Positions 8,731-16,814 of a stretch of DNA of 38,638 nucleotides are shown here, one piece after another. The notes below the pieces were generated by a model. It worked only from the letters and a program-made list of their open reading frames with translations, was not told where the DNA came from and did not search any database. The number at the start of each line of letters is the position of its first letter. Within the stretch, counting starts at the first letter, position 1. The translations under genes and the position numbers were made by a program. Source of the DNA: Deltaproteobacteria bacterium (GTDB lineage: Bacteria; Myxococcota_A; Polyangia; Haliangiales; JADYYK01); NCBI GenBank assembly GCA_020853705.1, contig JADYYK010000160.1:1-38638 (forward strand). The letters run 5' to 3'.

Positions 8731-9743
8731 TACGCGTTCCACTTCTCGAGCTGGATGTCGCCGCTGGGCAGGCTGAGCAGGAAGTAGATGAAGCCGCCTG
8801 CGCTGCCGATGTTCTGGGCCGACATGCGGTACTGGCCGTAGGGGGCGCCGTTGCGCGTGACCAGGCCGTCGGCCTTCCAGTAGCTGTCGAGCTGCGAGGG
8901 CTTGCCGTCGCGGAACGACTTCTGGGTGCGCGCGCCGTTCCACTGGTAGACGTCGGCGCCGAGCTGCAGGCGGCTGTTCACGACGCGGGTGCTGGCGCTG
9001 TCGTGGCCGCGGCCCGAGCCGGTGGTCCAGATCGACTGGTACGACCAGGTCTCGTCGATGCTGAGGTCGAAGCCATCGGCGCGCACGCTGCCGCGGGTCT
9101 GCGAGTCCTCGTTCGAGGTGCCACCGCTGGAGTCGTTCTCGAAGCGGCGCACGCCGGCGCTGGTCAGGTCGATGTCGTAGCTCTGGCCTTCGTAGATCAT
9201 GACGCCGCGCGCGGTGACCTGGTACTGGCCGCCCTGGCGCAGCGACTCGAACTGCATGTCGCCGGTGCCGTCCTGCACGGCGCGGAAGCTGACGGCGTGA
9301 TCGCGGCCGAGCAGGTTGGCGGCGTCGCCGGAGAAGTCGCCGGCCAGCCGGTCGAAGGTGAAGTCGACCTGCTTGCCGTCGGGCAGCTTGACCACCAGGC
9401 GATCGGCGGGCGCAGTGTCATAGCTGGCGCTGCTCGCGGTGAAGGTCACGGTGCCGGTGGTGACCAGGCTGAGGCCGCCCTGCGACTGGCTGGCGAGCAG
9501 CGCCGAGTTGATGGCGAGCTGCGCGCTGGCGACGCCGGTCTGGTAGACGGCGTCGGGCGTGGCGTGGGCGCGCTGGATGGCGCGCTGCTCGGCGCTGGCG
9601 GCCGGGCGGGGCTGGCCGGGGGCGCCAGGGTCGCCCGGGCTCCCGGGGTCGCCGGGGTCGCTCGGGTCGGGGTCGCTGGCGCAGCCGGCGGTGACGATGG
9701 TCGAGAGCATCAGGGTCGCGAACAGGGCCGTCATGATCTTCAT
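8727..9743 (-). CDS. Lipoprotein of unknown function
   Basis: Lipoprotein of 338 aa with a signal peptide ending in the lipobox VTAGC (Cys20). A short collagen-like linker follows (DPGDPGSPGDPGAPGQP), then a predominantly beta domain (for example GTVTFTASSASYDT, DRLVVKLPDGKQVDFTF, SYDIDLTSAGVRRFEND) without a family I can name. The absence of Cys in the mature part and many Thr/Ser/Gln strands fit a periplasmic or surface beta-sandwich or barrel. The start is ATG 9743. On the minus strand TACCTC lies 6 nt before it, a near match to the start-proximal box that lacks the final T. The stop lies in the hairpin repeat at 8695-8730. Confidence 0.75.
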   Translation of the reverse strand: MKIMTALFATLMLSTIVTAGCASDPDPSDPGDPGSPGDPGAPGQPRPAASAEQRAIQRAHATPDAVYQTGVASAQLAINSALLASQSQGGLSLVTTGTVTFTASSASYDTAPADRLVVKLPDGKQVDFTFDRLAGDFSGDAANLLGRDHAVSFRAVQDGTGDMQFESLRQGGQYQVTARGVMIYEGQSYDIDLTSAGVRRFENDSSGGTSNEDSQTRGSVRADGFDLSIDETWSYQSIWTTGSGRGHDSASTRVVNSRLQLGADVYQWNGARTQKSFRDGKPSQLDSYWKADGLVTRNGAPYGQYRMSAQNIGSAGGFIYFLLSLPSGDIQLEKWNAY

Positions 9744-9837
9744 GGCGGCGAGGTATTGCAGCTGGTCTGCCAGGTGGTGCGGCGGGCAAGTGGGCGAGAT
9801 GTGGTGCCCGGCTGGCGGGCGTCACATGGGACAGCGG

Positions 9838-10824
<987 letters not shown>

Positions 10825-10830
10825 GGCGCG

Positions 10831-10836
10831 AGTCTA
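10831..10836 (-). promoter_or_regulatory. -10-like TAGACT, 6 nt before ATG 10824
   Basis: On the minus strand TAGACT is followed by six bases and ATG 10824, with no SD. The same TAGACT-6-ATG layout recurs before the genes starting at 20677 and 28604. Confidence 0.55.
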
Positions 10837-10853
10837 CTCCTGGCCGGGCTTGC

Positions 10854-10859
10854 TAGGAT
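10854..10859 (+). promoter_or_regulatory. -10-like TAGGAT, 7 nt before ATG 10867
   Basis: TAGGAT is followed by GCGCGCC and ATG 10867, with no SD. It overlaps the in-frame ATG 10858, which argues for ATG 10867 as the start. Divergent partner of the TAGACT box at 10831. Confidence 0.5.
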
Positions 10860-10866
10860 GCGCGCC

Positions 10867-12339
10867 ATGGCGGCGATCTCGCGGCGCGATCTGCTGGGGC
10901 TGGGGCTGGCGCTGGCGGCCTCGGGGTGTGGGCCGCGCGGGGCGCGGGGCGGTGGAGGGGCGCGGGGCGGCGCGGGTGGGCGCGTCATCGTGGTCGGCGC
11001 GGGCGTGGCCGGGCTGACGGTGGCGCACCGGCTGGCGGCGGCCGGGCGCGAGGTCATGGTGCTGGAGGCGCAGGCGCGCGTGGGCGGGCGGGTGCTGACG
11101 CTGCGTGAGCCGTTCTCGGGTGGGCTGTACGTGGAGGCGGGCGCCAAGCATGTGGTGGCCGAGCCGGGGCTGATGGCGCTGATGCGGGAGGTCGGGGTCG
11201 AGCTGGTCAAGGCGGCGCGGCCGGCGCCGGCGCCGCGCGTCGTACTGCGTGGCGGCCAGCGCTTGCTCGAGGCGCCCGACGCCGAGGATGCCGACGAGGC
11301 GGAGCTGACGGAGGAAGAGCGTGGGCTCGACTTCCTGGGGCGCATGCGGCGCCACTTCGGTGCCGCGTTCGACGGCGATCCGCGCGCGCCGGCGTGGCTG
11401 AGCGGGCAGGTCGCGGCGGCCGACGGCCAGTCGCTGCAGGACTACCTGGCGGCGCGCGGGGCGTCGGCGCGCTTCATCGCCGACATGGCGCAGAGCATCG
11501 CCATGGGCGAGCCGGCCAGCGCGGTGTCGGCGGCCTGGGTCATCCAGCAGGCCGCCGCGATCCGCCAGGAGATCGGCTGGAGCACGGGGGGCGCGGGTGG
11601 CCGGGTGGCGAGCGGCAGCGACAACTTCCCGCGCGCGCTGGCGGCGCGACTCGGGCAGCGCGTGCTGCTGGGGGCGGCGGTGCGGCGCATCGCGCTGGGG
11701 GCGGACGGCGTGCGCGTCGGCTTCGAGCGCGCGGGCCGGCTGCAGGAGGTCACGGGCGCGCGCGTGGTGGTGACGGTGCATGCGCCGGTCCTGCGCAACA
11801 TCATCTTCACGCCCGCGCTGCCGGCGGCGCTGCAGCAGGGGCTCGCGGCGGTGCGGGTGGCGTCGGCGACGCTGGGCTGGGCGGAGCTCGGGCGTCGCGT
11901 CTGGGATGAGGCCGGCGTGGCGGGTGGCGCGCAGACCGACGACAGCTGGGGTGGGCTGCGTGACGAGACACTGGCGCAGCCCGGGCCGGGCGGGATCCTG
12001 TCGACCTACGCCAGCGGGGCGGCGGCGCGCGAGCTGGCGGCGCTGGGCGAGGGCGCGCGTGCGGCGCGGCTGCGCACGCTGGTCGAGCGCGTGCACCCGG
12101 GCGCGACAGGGGCCATCGCGACGGTGGTGACCAAGGCGTGGGATGAAGATCCCTTCGCGGGCGGCGCCTATGCCTGGATGCCGCCGCGCTTCCTGGGCGA
12201 GGTCGCGCCGCTGCTCGTGCGCGGGGCGGATCGGCTGCATCTCGCGGGTGATTATCTGTCGTATCGACCCGGCTTCATGCACGGCGCGGTGGCCTCGGCC
12301 GAGCGCGCAGCGGCGGAAGTGCTGGCCGCGCACGGCTGA
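10867..12339 (+). CDS. Tat-exported flavin monoamine oxidase-like lipoprotein
   Basis: FAD-dependent amine oxidase (flavin monoamine oxidase superfamily) of 490 aa. The N-terminus has a twin-arginine motif (SRRDLLG, residues 5-11), a hydrophobic stretch and Cys21 in ASGC, indicating folding with FAD in the cytoplasm, Tat export and lipid attachment. A Gly/Arg linker leads to the FAD motif VIVVGAGVAGLTVAHRL (about 40-56), then the adenine-ribose region VLEAQARVGGRVLTL. The C-terminal FAD closing motif LHLAGDYLSYRPGFMHGAVASAERAA is intact. The substrate (amine, amino acid or another reduced compound) is unknown; hydrogen peroxide would be released in the periplasm. The start at 10867 is chosen from the TAGGAT box and the Tat motif; ATG 10858 adds three residues. 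Divergent from the aldo/keto reductase. Confidence 0.9.
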   Translation: MAAISRRDLLGLGLALAASGCGPRGARGGGGARGGAGGRVIVVGAGVAGLTVAHRLAAAGREVMVLEAQARVGGRVLTLREPFSGGLYVEAGAKHVVAEPGLMALMREVGVELVKAARPAPAPRVVLRGGQRLLEAPDAEDADEAELTEEERGLDFLGRMRRHFGAAFDGDPRAPAWLSGQVAAADGQSLQDYLAARGASARFIADMAQSIAMGEPASAVSAAWVIQQAAAIRQEIGWSTGGAGGRVASGSDNFPRALAARLGQRVLLGAAVRRIALGADGVRVGFERAGRLQEVTGARVVVTVHAPVLRNIIFTPALPAALQQGLAAVRVASATLGWAELGRRVWDEAGVAGGAQTDDSWGGLRDETLAQPGPGGILSTYASGAAARELAALGEGARAARLRTLVERVHPGATGAIATVVTKAWDEDPFAGGAYAWMPPRFLGEVAPLLVRGADRLHLAGDYLSYRPGFMHGAVASAERAAAEVLAAHG

Positions 12340-12388
12340 GGCTGCGGCATACCTGCGTTGCCAAATGCCATGAACCTCACAATCGGCT

Positions 12389-12405
12389 GGTGGCGTGAAG
12401 CCACC
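12389..12405 (+). terminator. Small hairpin after the amine oxidase gene
   Basis: A 6-bp stem GGTGGC/GCCACC with a GTGAA loop lies 50 nt after the amine oxidase stop, without a T-tract. The 236-nt gap 12340-12575 also holds two CGATTG direct repeats and the promoter at 12541-12568, and otherwise nothing I can name. Confidence 0.25.
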
Positions 12406-12540
12406 CACGATGTGCGGCGCCGCGGTTTTCGGCCTGAAGAGCGCAGTCTCGGTGCGGGCCCGCAACGTACATGACCGCATGAAGGCGACGATGGTCGCTC
12501 GATCTTGCGATTGTAAGAACACTCGCAGTCGACTCTACGA

Positions 12541-12568
12541 TTGAAGGCGTCGCACGATTCACTAGTAT
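12541..12568 (+). promoter_or_regulatory. Sigma-70-type promoter of the cytochrome/cupredoxin operon
   Basis: TTGAAG (12541-12546), a 16-nt spacer, then TAGTAT (12563-12568), followed by seven bases and GTG 12576. This is the best -35/-10 pair in the window, and it predicts a leaderless mRNA starting at or next to the GTG. CGATTG occurs just before TTGAAG and again 29 nt upstream, which could be an activator site. Confidence 0.6.
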
Positions 12569-12575
12569 CGCTAGC

Positions 12576-13163
12576 GTGGCAGATGGGCATTCTCCGCGGC
12601 GACGCCGGCCGGGAATGCTGCTCTCGGGTGCGACGCTGGCGATCGTCCTGATCGTCGTGTCGGCTCCGAGATCGGCACCCGCCGAGCTGATCGTCATCGG
12701 GACCGGGGTACACCGGGAGTTGCCGCCGGCGCAGTTCGGCAAGGCCTGGCGTGGTGCGTACGACATCTTCGTCGCGCGCTGCACCAAGTGTCACCGGGTG
12801 GCGCGCGTCATCGATGCGCTGCAGCTCGGCGTCACGCCCGTCACCCGACAGAAGTTCGAGACCACGACGATCCCGAAATACGTGGTCAAGATGCTGCGCA
12901 AGGGCAAGTCGGGCATCGCCAAGGACGAGGCGCGACAGATCGTCGAGTTCCTGCTGGCCGCCCGCAAGCTGGCCCAGCGCCCGGCGGCGCCGGCCCCGCT
13001 GCCGACGCCCCCACAGCCGGCGGCGCCGACGCCGCCCCCGACACCAACACCAACACCGTCCTCCAGTCCAGCACCCGCGCCGACGGCCAACCCCACGCCC
13101 GCCGCGACGCCCGCGGCGCGCGACGCCGGGGCCGCCGGGGCAGTACAGGGGGCCAGCTCATGA
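12576..13163 (+). CDS. Monoheme c-type cytochrome with Pro-rich tail
   Basis: Secreted or membrane-anchored protein of 195 aa. An Arg-rich start (SPRRRRPG) and a hydrophobic segment (about residues 14-30) form a signal peptide or anchor. The domain carries one heme-binding motif, Cys69-Thr-Lys-Cys72-His73, in YDIFVARCTKCHRVAR. The likely axial Met lies in KYVVKMLRKGKSGIAKDEA, followed by a helix (ARQIVEFLLAARKLA) as in small class I cytochromes. The last 60 residues are a Pro/Ala/Thr/Ser linker that could span the periplasm or tether the heme domain. It is the first gene of the operon; its stop overlaps the next start (ATGA, 13160-13163). The likely role is electron transfer with the cupredoxin encoded next. 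Start GTG is supported by the promoter. Confidence 0.85.
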   Translation: MADGHSPRRRRPGMLLSGATLAIVLIVVSAPRSAPAELIVIGTGVHRELPPAQFGKAWRGAYDIFVARCTKCHRVARVIDALQLGVTPVTRQKFETTTIPKYVVKMLRKGKSGIAKDEARQIVEFLLAARKLAQRPAAPAPLPTPPQPAAPTPPPTPTPTPSSSPAPAPTANPTPAATPAARDAGAAGAVQGASS

Positions 13164-13624
13164 CTCGCACCCAGCTCGGCCTCCTCGCGCTCTGCGCACT
13201 GCCGCTGCTGCTGGCGGTCAAGTGCTTCGATCCGCCCGAGGAGCCGGCGGGCGATGACGCCGGCGTCGACGCCATGACCGGCGCCGACGCCACGCCGGGC
13301 GAGGGCGGCCCGCTGTTCACCCCCGCGGTGTCGTGCCCGCAGGTCGGCACGGCTCGCCTCAGCATCGTGGACTTCTCCTACCAGGTGCAGTGCGGGTGCC
13401 GGGAGGCCTCGGGCAAGACCTGCACGATCCCCCGGGGAACCCGCGTGATCTGGCAGTTCGCCGACTCCGAGGAGCACAACGTGGCCAGCGACGGCGTCGG
13501 CTTCGGCGCCTCCGGCGAGCGCCTGACCGGGACCTACGCGCACACCTTCGAGGTGCCCGGCCACTTCGGTTACGGCTGCACCATCCACACCGAGATGTCC
13601 GGCTACGCAATCGTGGTCGAGTGA
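13160..13624 (+). CDS. Plastocyanin-like type 1 copper protein (cupredoxin)
   Basis: Exported protein of 154 aa. A signal peptide (MTRTQLGLLALCALPLLLAVKC) ends at a Cys that resembles a lipobox, but Lys at -1 is unusual, so lipidation is uncertain. A short Asp/Gly/Pro linker leads to a cupredoxin domain (about residues 65-154). All four type 1 copper ligands are visible: His in EEHNVAS, then Cys, His and Met in YGCTIHTEMSGYAIVV. The upstream GTRVIWQFADSEEHN is the classic plastocyanin/halocyanin strand. Two extra Cys pairs (CGCREASGKTC) may form a disulphide. Probable soluble electron carrier in the periplasm. The start overlaps the cytochrome gene's stop. Confidence 0.9.
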   Translation: MTRTQLGLLALCALPLLLAVKCFDPPEEPAGDDAGVDAMTGADATPGEGGPLFTPAVSCPQVGTARLSIVDFSYQVQCGCREASGKTCTIPRGTRVIWQFADSEEHNVASDGVGFGASGERLTGTYAHTFEVPGHFGYGCTIHTEMSGYAIVVE

Positions 13625-13645
13625 CCACGTGAGGAAGATGCCCAC

Positions 13646-14926
13646 ATGCGCATCATGATGGCAATTGTGTTTGCGTTGACATTGACCTTGTCTGGTTGTC
13701 TACCTCAGCCCGACAGGCCAGGTGATCACGACGGCGCCGTGGTGGTCGATGCCGGCGGATCGGCCGTGGACGGCGCCCCGGTGCCCGACGGCGACGTGCC
13801 CGACCTCGACGGTGCGCTATCGATGAGCGACGGCGCGCGCGACGCCGCCGCGACGGTGGACGGCGGCACCCTGTCGGTGGCCGCCATGCTGACCTCGGCG
13901 TGCACCGCCGGGGTGTGCACCCCGTCCAAGGTGGTCGCGTACTGGCGCAACGAGTGGGACAACTACGCGGTTCGCCGGACCATCGAGTTCAACGACGTCA
14001 GCGCCGCCGAGCACCGCCTGGTCATCACCGACGAGGCCGGCCGCCCCGCCACGCTGGAGCTCGAGCCCGGCGTCCCGGTCACCCTGACCATCATCAACCC
14101 GGGCGACACCGGCTCCACCGGCAAGCACGACATCACCGCGCCCGAGCTGTTCCGGGCCGTGGCCTGGCGCCGCGCGCGCACCCTGGCGGGCGAGTACCGC
14201 GCCGCGCACTTCGACTCCTTCCACGTGCGCCGCCGCTCGGGCAGCGAGCTGTCGGTGACGCTGGAGTTCGTGCCCATGAATGCGGGCACCTTCGACGTCT
14301 ACTGCCAGCTCGGCGTGCCCAGCGGCAACGCCTACGAGGCCATCGTGGCCGGCACCGTGGAGCCCGATCTGCTGGCCACCGCGGGCCACGCCGGCAAGGG
14401 CGCGCGCACCACCGCGACCATCCGCGGCGGCCTCGGCGGCACCATCACGCAGCCGCTGGCCGCCCTGGGCGCCGACCCGCGCCGCGCCGAGACCAACCCG
14501 GTGTGGGCCACCGCGGTGCGCGACGAGACCTACCGCGCCAGCCCGGTGCGGCTGTACGAGTTCACCGACGAGGAGTACGCCTTCCTGCCGGTGAACCTGG
14601 CCCTGCGCGCCAACGTCGGCAGCGTCATCCGGGTCTCCAACCCGAGCGACAACCTGCGCGCCCACGTCTACTCGGCCGCGACCTTCCTGGCCGAGAGCGT
14701 CATCCGCAAGGCCCAGGACGACGACGTCGAGGTCGACAGCTCGACGCTGACCTCGGTGCAGCTGACGGTGGGCGCCTGGATGGACCTCTTCGTGGTGCCC
14801 TCGCGCGGGGCGACCTACGGGTCGTACTGCGACATCGGCGTGCAGCTGAACCCCGACGGCACCCCCAGGCTGAACACCGGCCACGCGCTGCGCGGCATGG
14901 TGGGCACGCTGACGGTGGCGCCATAG
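13646..14926 (+). CDS. Lipoprotein with two cupredoxin-like domains
   Basis: Lipoprotein of 426 aa (lipobox LSGC, Cys18; signal MRIMMAIVFALTLTLSGC) with an Asp/Gly-rich linker (about 25-75). It then has two domains that each look like a cupredoxin. The first (about 105-240) keeps the copper-type Cys in GTFDVYCQLGVP but shows no His/Met pair after it. The second (about 285-426) has Cys in TYGSYCDIGV, an insertion, then GHALRGMVGTLTV, so Cys, His and Met of the GxHxxxGMxG type remain. An upstream His ligand may be in LRAHVYS. Domain 1 is probably degenerate and domain 2 possibly copper-binding. An SD (GAGGAAG) lies 8 nt before ATG 13646, 21 nt after the cupredoxin gene. Likely a surface-bound electron acceptor or donor in the same chain. 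Confidence 0.75.
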   Translation: MRIMMAIVFALTLTLSGCLPQPDRPGDHDGAVVVDAGGSAVDGAPVPDGDVPDLDGALSMSDGARDAAATVDGGTLSVAAMLTSACTAGVCTPSKVVAYWRNEWDNYAVRRTIEFNDVSAAEHRLVITDEAGRPATLELEPGVPVTLTIINPGDTGSTGKHDITAPELFRAVAWRRARTLAGEYRAAHFDSFHVRRRSGSELSVTLEFVPMNAGTFDVYCQLGVPSGNAYEAIVAGTVEPDLLATAGHAGKGARTTATIRGGLGGTITQPLAALGADPRRAETNPVWATAVRDETYRASPVRLYEFTDEEYAFLPVNLALRANVGSVIRVSNPSDNLRAHVYSAATFLAESVIRKAQDDDVEVDSSTLTSVQLTVGAWMDLFVVPSRGATYGSYCDIGVQLNPDGTPRLNTGHALRGMVGTLTVAP

Positions 14927-14934
14927 GAGGCCAT

Positions 14935-15636
14935 GTGCGTTCCTCCGCCATAGCGTTGCTGGCCGTCGTGTGCGGCGCCCTCGGCTGCCGCGAGCGGCCA
15001 GGCGGTGCCCCGGGTGCCGCGGCCGCGGCCACGCCCCTGGCCACCTCGGCGCCCTCGCCAGTGGGCGCCAGCGACGACGGCTGCGCGACCCTGCTGCGCG
15101 TCGCCAGCGCGGGCAGCTGCCACGCCGCCGAGCAGCAGCTGGCCGCGGCGCTGCAGGTCAGCGCGGCGCTGGGGCCGGCGCGGGCCGCCTGCCTGACCCG
15201 GCTGGCGCTGTCGCCCACGCGCGATCGGGCCCTGACCGGCGTGCTCCTGGCCCAGGCCCCCGAGCTGCCGCTGTGGCTGAGCGCCCCCGAGGCCGAGCTG
15301 CGCGCGGTCGCGGTCGAGGCGCTGGTGCAGGTGCCGGCCGAGGTGGGGGTCCCGGCCGCGCTGGTGGCGCTGCGCGATCTGGCGCCCGGGGTGCGTGCCG
15401 CGGCGCTGCACGCGCTGGCGCGGCTGGCGGCCCCGGCCGACGTGGTGGTGCGCGTGGCGGTGCCACTGCTCCACGATCCGGTGCCCGCGGTGCGTGGCGC
15501 CGCGGCCTCGGCGCTGGGGGCCGTCGGCGCTCGCGCCTCGGTGCCGGCCCTGCGCGCGCTGCTCGACGATCCTGCCCCCGAGGTCGCCGAGCGTGCCCGC
15601 TATGCGCTGGCTGCGCTGACCGGGAGGCGGCCATGA
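14935..15636 (+). CDS. HEAT-repeat lipoprotein
   Basis: Lipoprotein of 233 aa. A short signal peptide ends at GALGC (Cys18). An Ala/Pro linker (about 20-50) follows, then a Cys-containing helical pair (DGCATLLRVASAGSCHAAEQQL), then HEAT/PBS-lyase-type repeats to the end, such as ELRAVAVEALVQVP, GVRAAALHALARLA, PAVRGAAASALGAVG and EVAERARYALAAL. Such solenoids usually bind another protein, so it may be a scaffold for the cytochrome/cupredoxin partners. The start is GTG 14935 with AGGAGG 4 nt upstream; the ATG two bases earlier is out of frame. The stop overlaps the next gene's ATG (ATGA, 15633-15636). Confidence 0.8.
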   Translation: MRSSAIALLAVVCGALGCRERPGGAPGAAAAATPLATSAPSPVGASDDGCATLLRVASAGSCHAAEQQLAAALQVSAALGPARAACLTRLALSPTRDRALTGVLLAQAPELPLWLSAPEAELRAVAVEALVQVPAEVGVPAALVALRDLAPGVRAAALHALARLAAPADVVVRVAVPLLHDPVPAVRGAAASALGAVGARASVPALRALLDDPAPEVAERARYALAALTGRRP

Positions 15637-16814
15637 GGACGCCGTGGACCTGCGCGCTGCTCGCGCTGGGGGTCGCCTTCATGAGCGCGACGCCGGCCCA
15701 GGCGGTGCCCGCGTTCGGCCGTCGCTATGGCGTGCCGTGCGCGACCTGTCACAGCGCCATCACGCGGCGCAACGAGTTCGGCGACGCCTTCCGCAAGGCC
15801 GGCTATCGCTGGCCCGGCCTGGTCGACGAGCAGGCCGGCACCGCGCCCATCGAGATGCGCGGGATCTCGGCCATGCGCACGCTGCTGCCCGCGCAGCTGC
15901 CGGTCGCGCTGTCGACCGCGATGAGCGCCGCGTACACCGATGATCCCGAGGTGGAGGACACCGTGACCCTGGGTCGCCCGTCGCTGAACGTGCTGTTCGG
16001 CGCCACCTTCGGCGAGCACGTCTCCATCTTCGGCACCTGGCCGGGCCAGGGCCAGCCCGACGAGCTGGTGCTGCACTTCGCGCACCTGGGCAGCCCCGCG
16101 CTCAACCTGCGCGTCGGCCTCATCGAGCAGAGCACCACCATCTTCAAGTCCAACGAGGCCCTGCTGGCCCGCTTCATCACCGGCACGAGCTCGCTGCACG
16201 GCCACGCAGTGTCGCGCGCGCGCATGGGCGGGGAGGCCAACGGCATCCTGTGGAAGCGCCTGTTCTGGGCCGCTGGCGTGGTGCAGAACGCCGGCCCCAG
16301 CTCGCCGTTCGACCTCTACTACCACCTCAGCGCCAAGGTCGGCGGCATGGACTTCCTGGGCAACGAGCCCGACATCGACCTCGAGCACCCGTCGGCGGTG
16401 CAGGATCTGTCGGTCACTCTGGCACACTGGGCCTACGCCGGGCGGGTCGAGACCAGCACCGGCGTCGGCGTGTCGAGCGTGCGGCGCTATGGCGTCGACC
16501 TCAAGCTGACCTTCCGCGACGCCTCGCTGCTGGCCGGCGCCATGCTGGGTGACGACCGCGATCTGCAGACCTATGAGGACGATCGCAGCCTGACCTGGTT
16601 CGCCGAGGCGTCGTACCCGCTGCTGTCCTGGCTGATGCCGAGCTACATGTACCAGTACCAGGACGCCGAGAGCTTCACCCGCGAGGTGCAGCGGCATGAC
16701 ATCGGCGTCATCGTGCTGCCGCTGGAGAACCTGCGCCTGCGCGCCAAGGTCACGCTGACGCCCGACGACACCCGCAATGAAGGGGCGGAATTCCAGCTCT
16801 TCATGGCGTTCTGA
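15633..16814 (+). CDS. Outer-membrane beta-barrel-like monoheme cytochrome c
   Basis: Protein of 393 aa. The Sec signal peptide ends at AQA (residue 24). One heme motif, Cys36-Ala-Thr-Cys39-His40, sits almost at the mature N-terminus in FGRRYGVPCATCHSAITRRNEFGDAFRKAGY, a start shared by a family of putative porin-like cytochromes. The remaining 320 residues alternate polar and hydrophobic residues in short strands (RVGLIEQSTTIF, YGVDLKLTFRDASLLAG, NLRLRAKVTLTPDD) and end in Phe (FQLFMAF). This fits a C-terminal outer-membrane beta-barrel signal. Likely a conduit or anchor that places a heme at the periplasmic face of the outer membrane. The ATG overlaps the HEAT gene stop, and its own stop overlaps the pseudokinase start (TGATG). 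Confidence 0.8.
   Translation: MRTPWTCALLALGVAFMSATPAQAVPAFGRRYGVPCATCHSAITRRNEFGDAFRKAGYRWPGLVDEQAGTAPIEMRGISAMRTLLPAQLPVALSTAMSAAYTDDPEVEDTVTLGRPSLNVLFGATFGEHVSIFGTWPGQGQPDELVLHFAHLGSPALNLRVGLIEQSTTIFKSNEALLARFITGTSSLHGHAVSRARMGGEANGILWKRLFWAAGVVQNAGPSSPFDLYYHLSAKVGGMDFLGNEPDIDLEHPSAVQDLSVTLAHWAYAGRVETSTGVGVSSVRRYGVDLKLTFRDASLLAGAMLGDDRDLQTYEDDRSLTWFAEASYPLLSWLMPSYMYQYQDAESFTREVQRHDIGVIVLPLENLRLRAKVTLTPDDTRNEGAEFQLFMAF

Noticed and set aside
10834..12522. Long minus-strand open frame of 562 codons opposite the amine oxidase
   Set aside because: Composition is Arg/His/Ala/Gln-rich without any domain. It mirrors the third-codon GC bias of the real gene, which has FAD motifs and a Tat signal.
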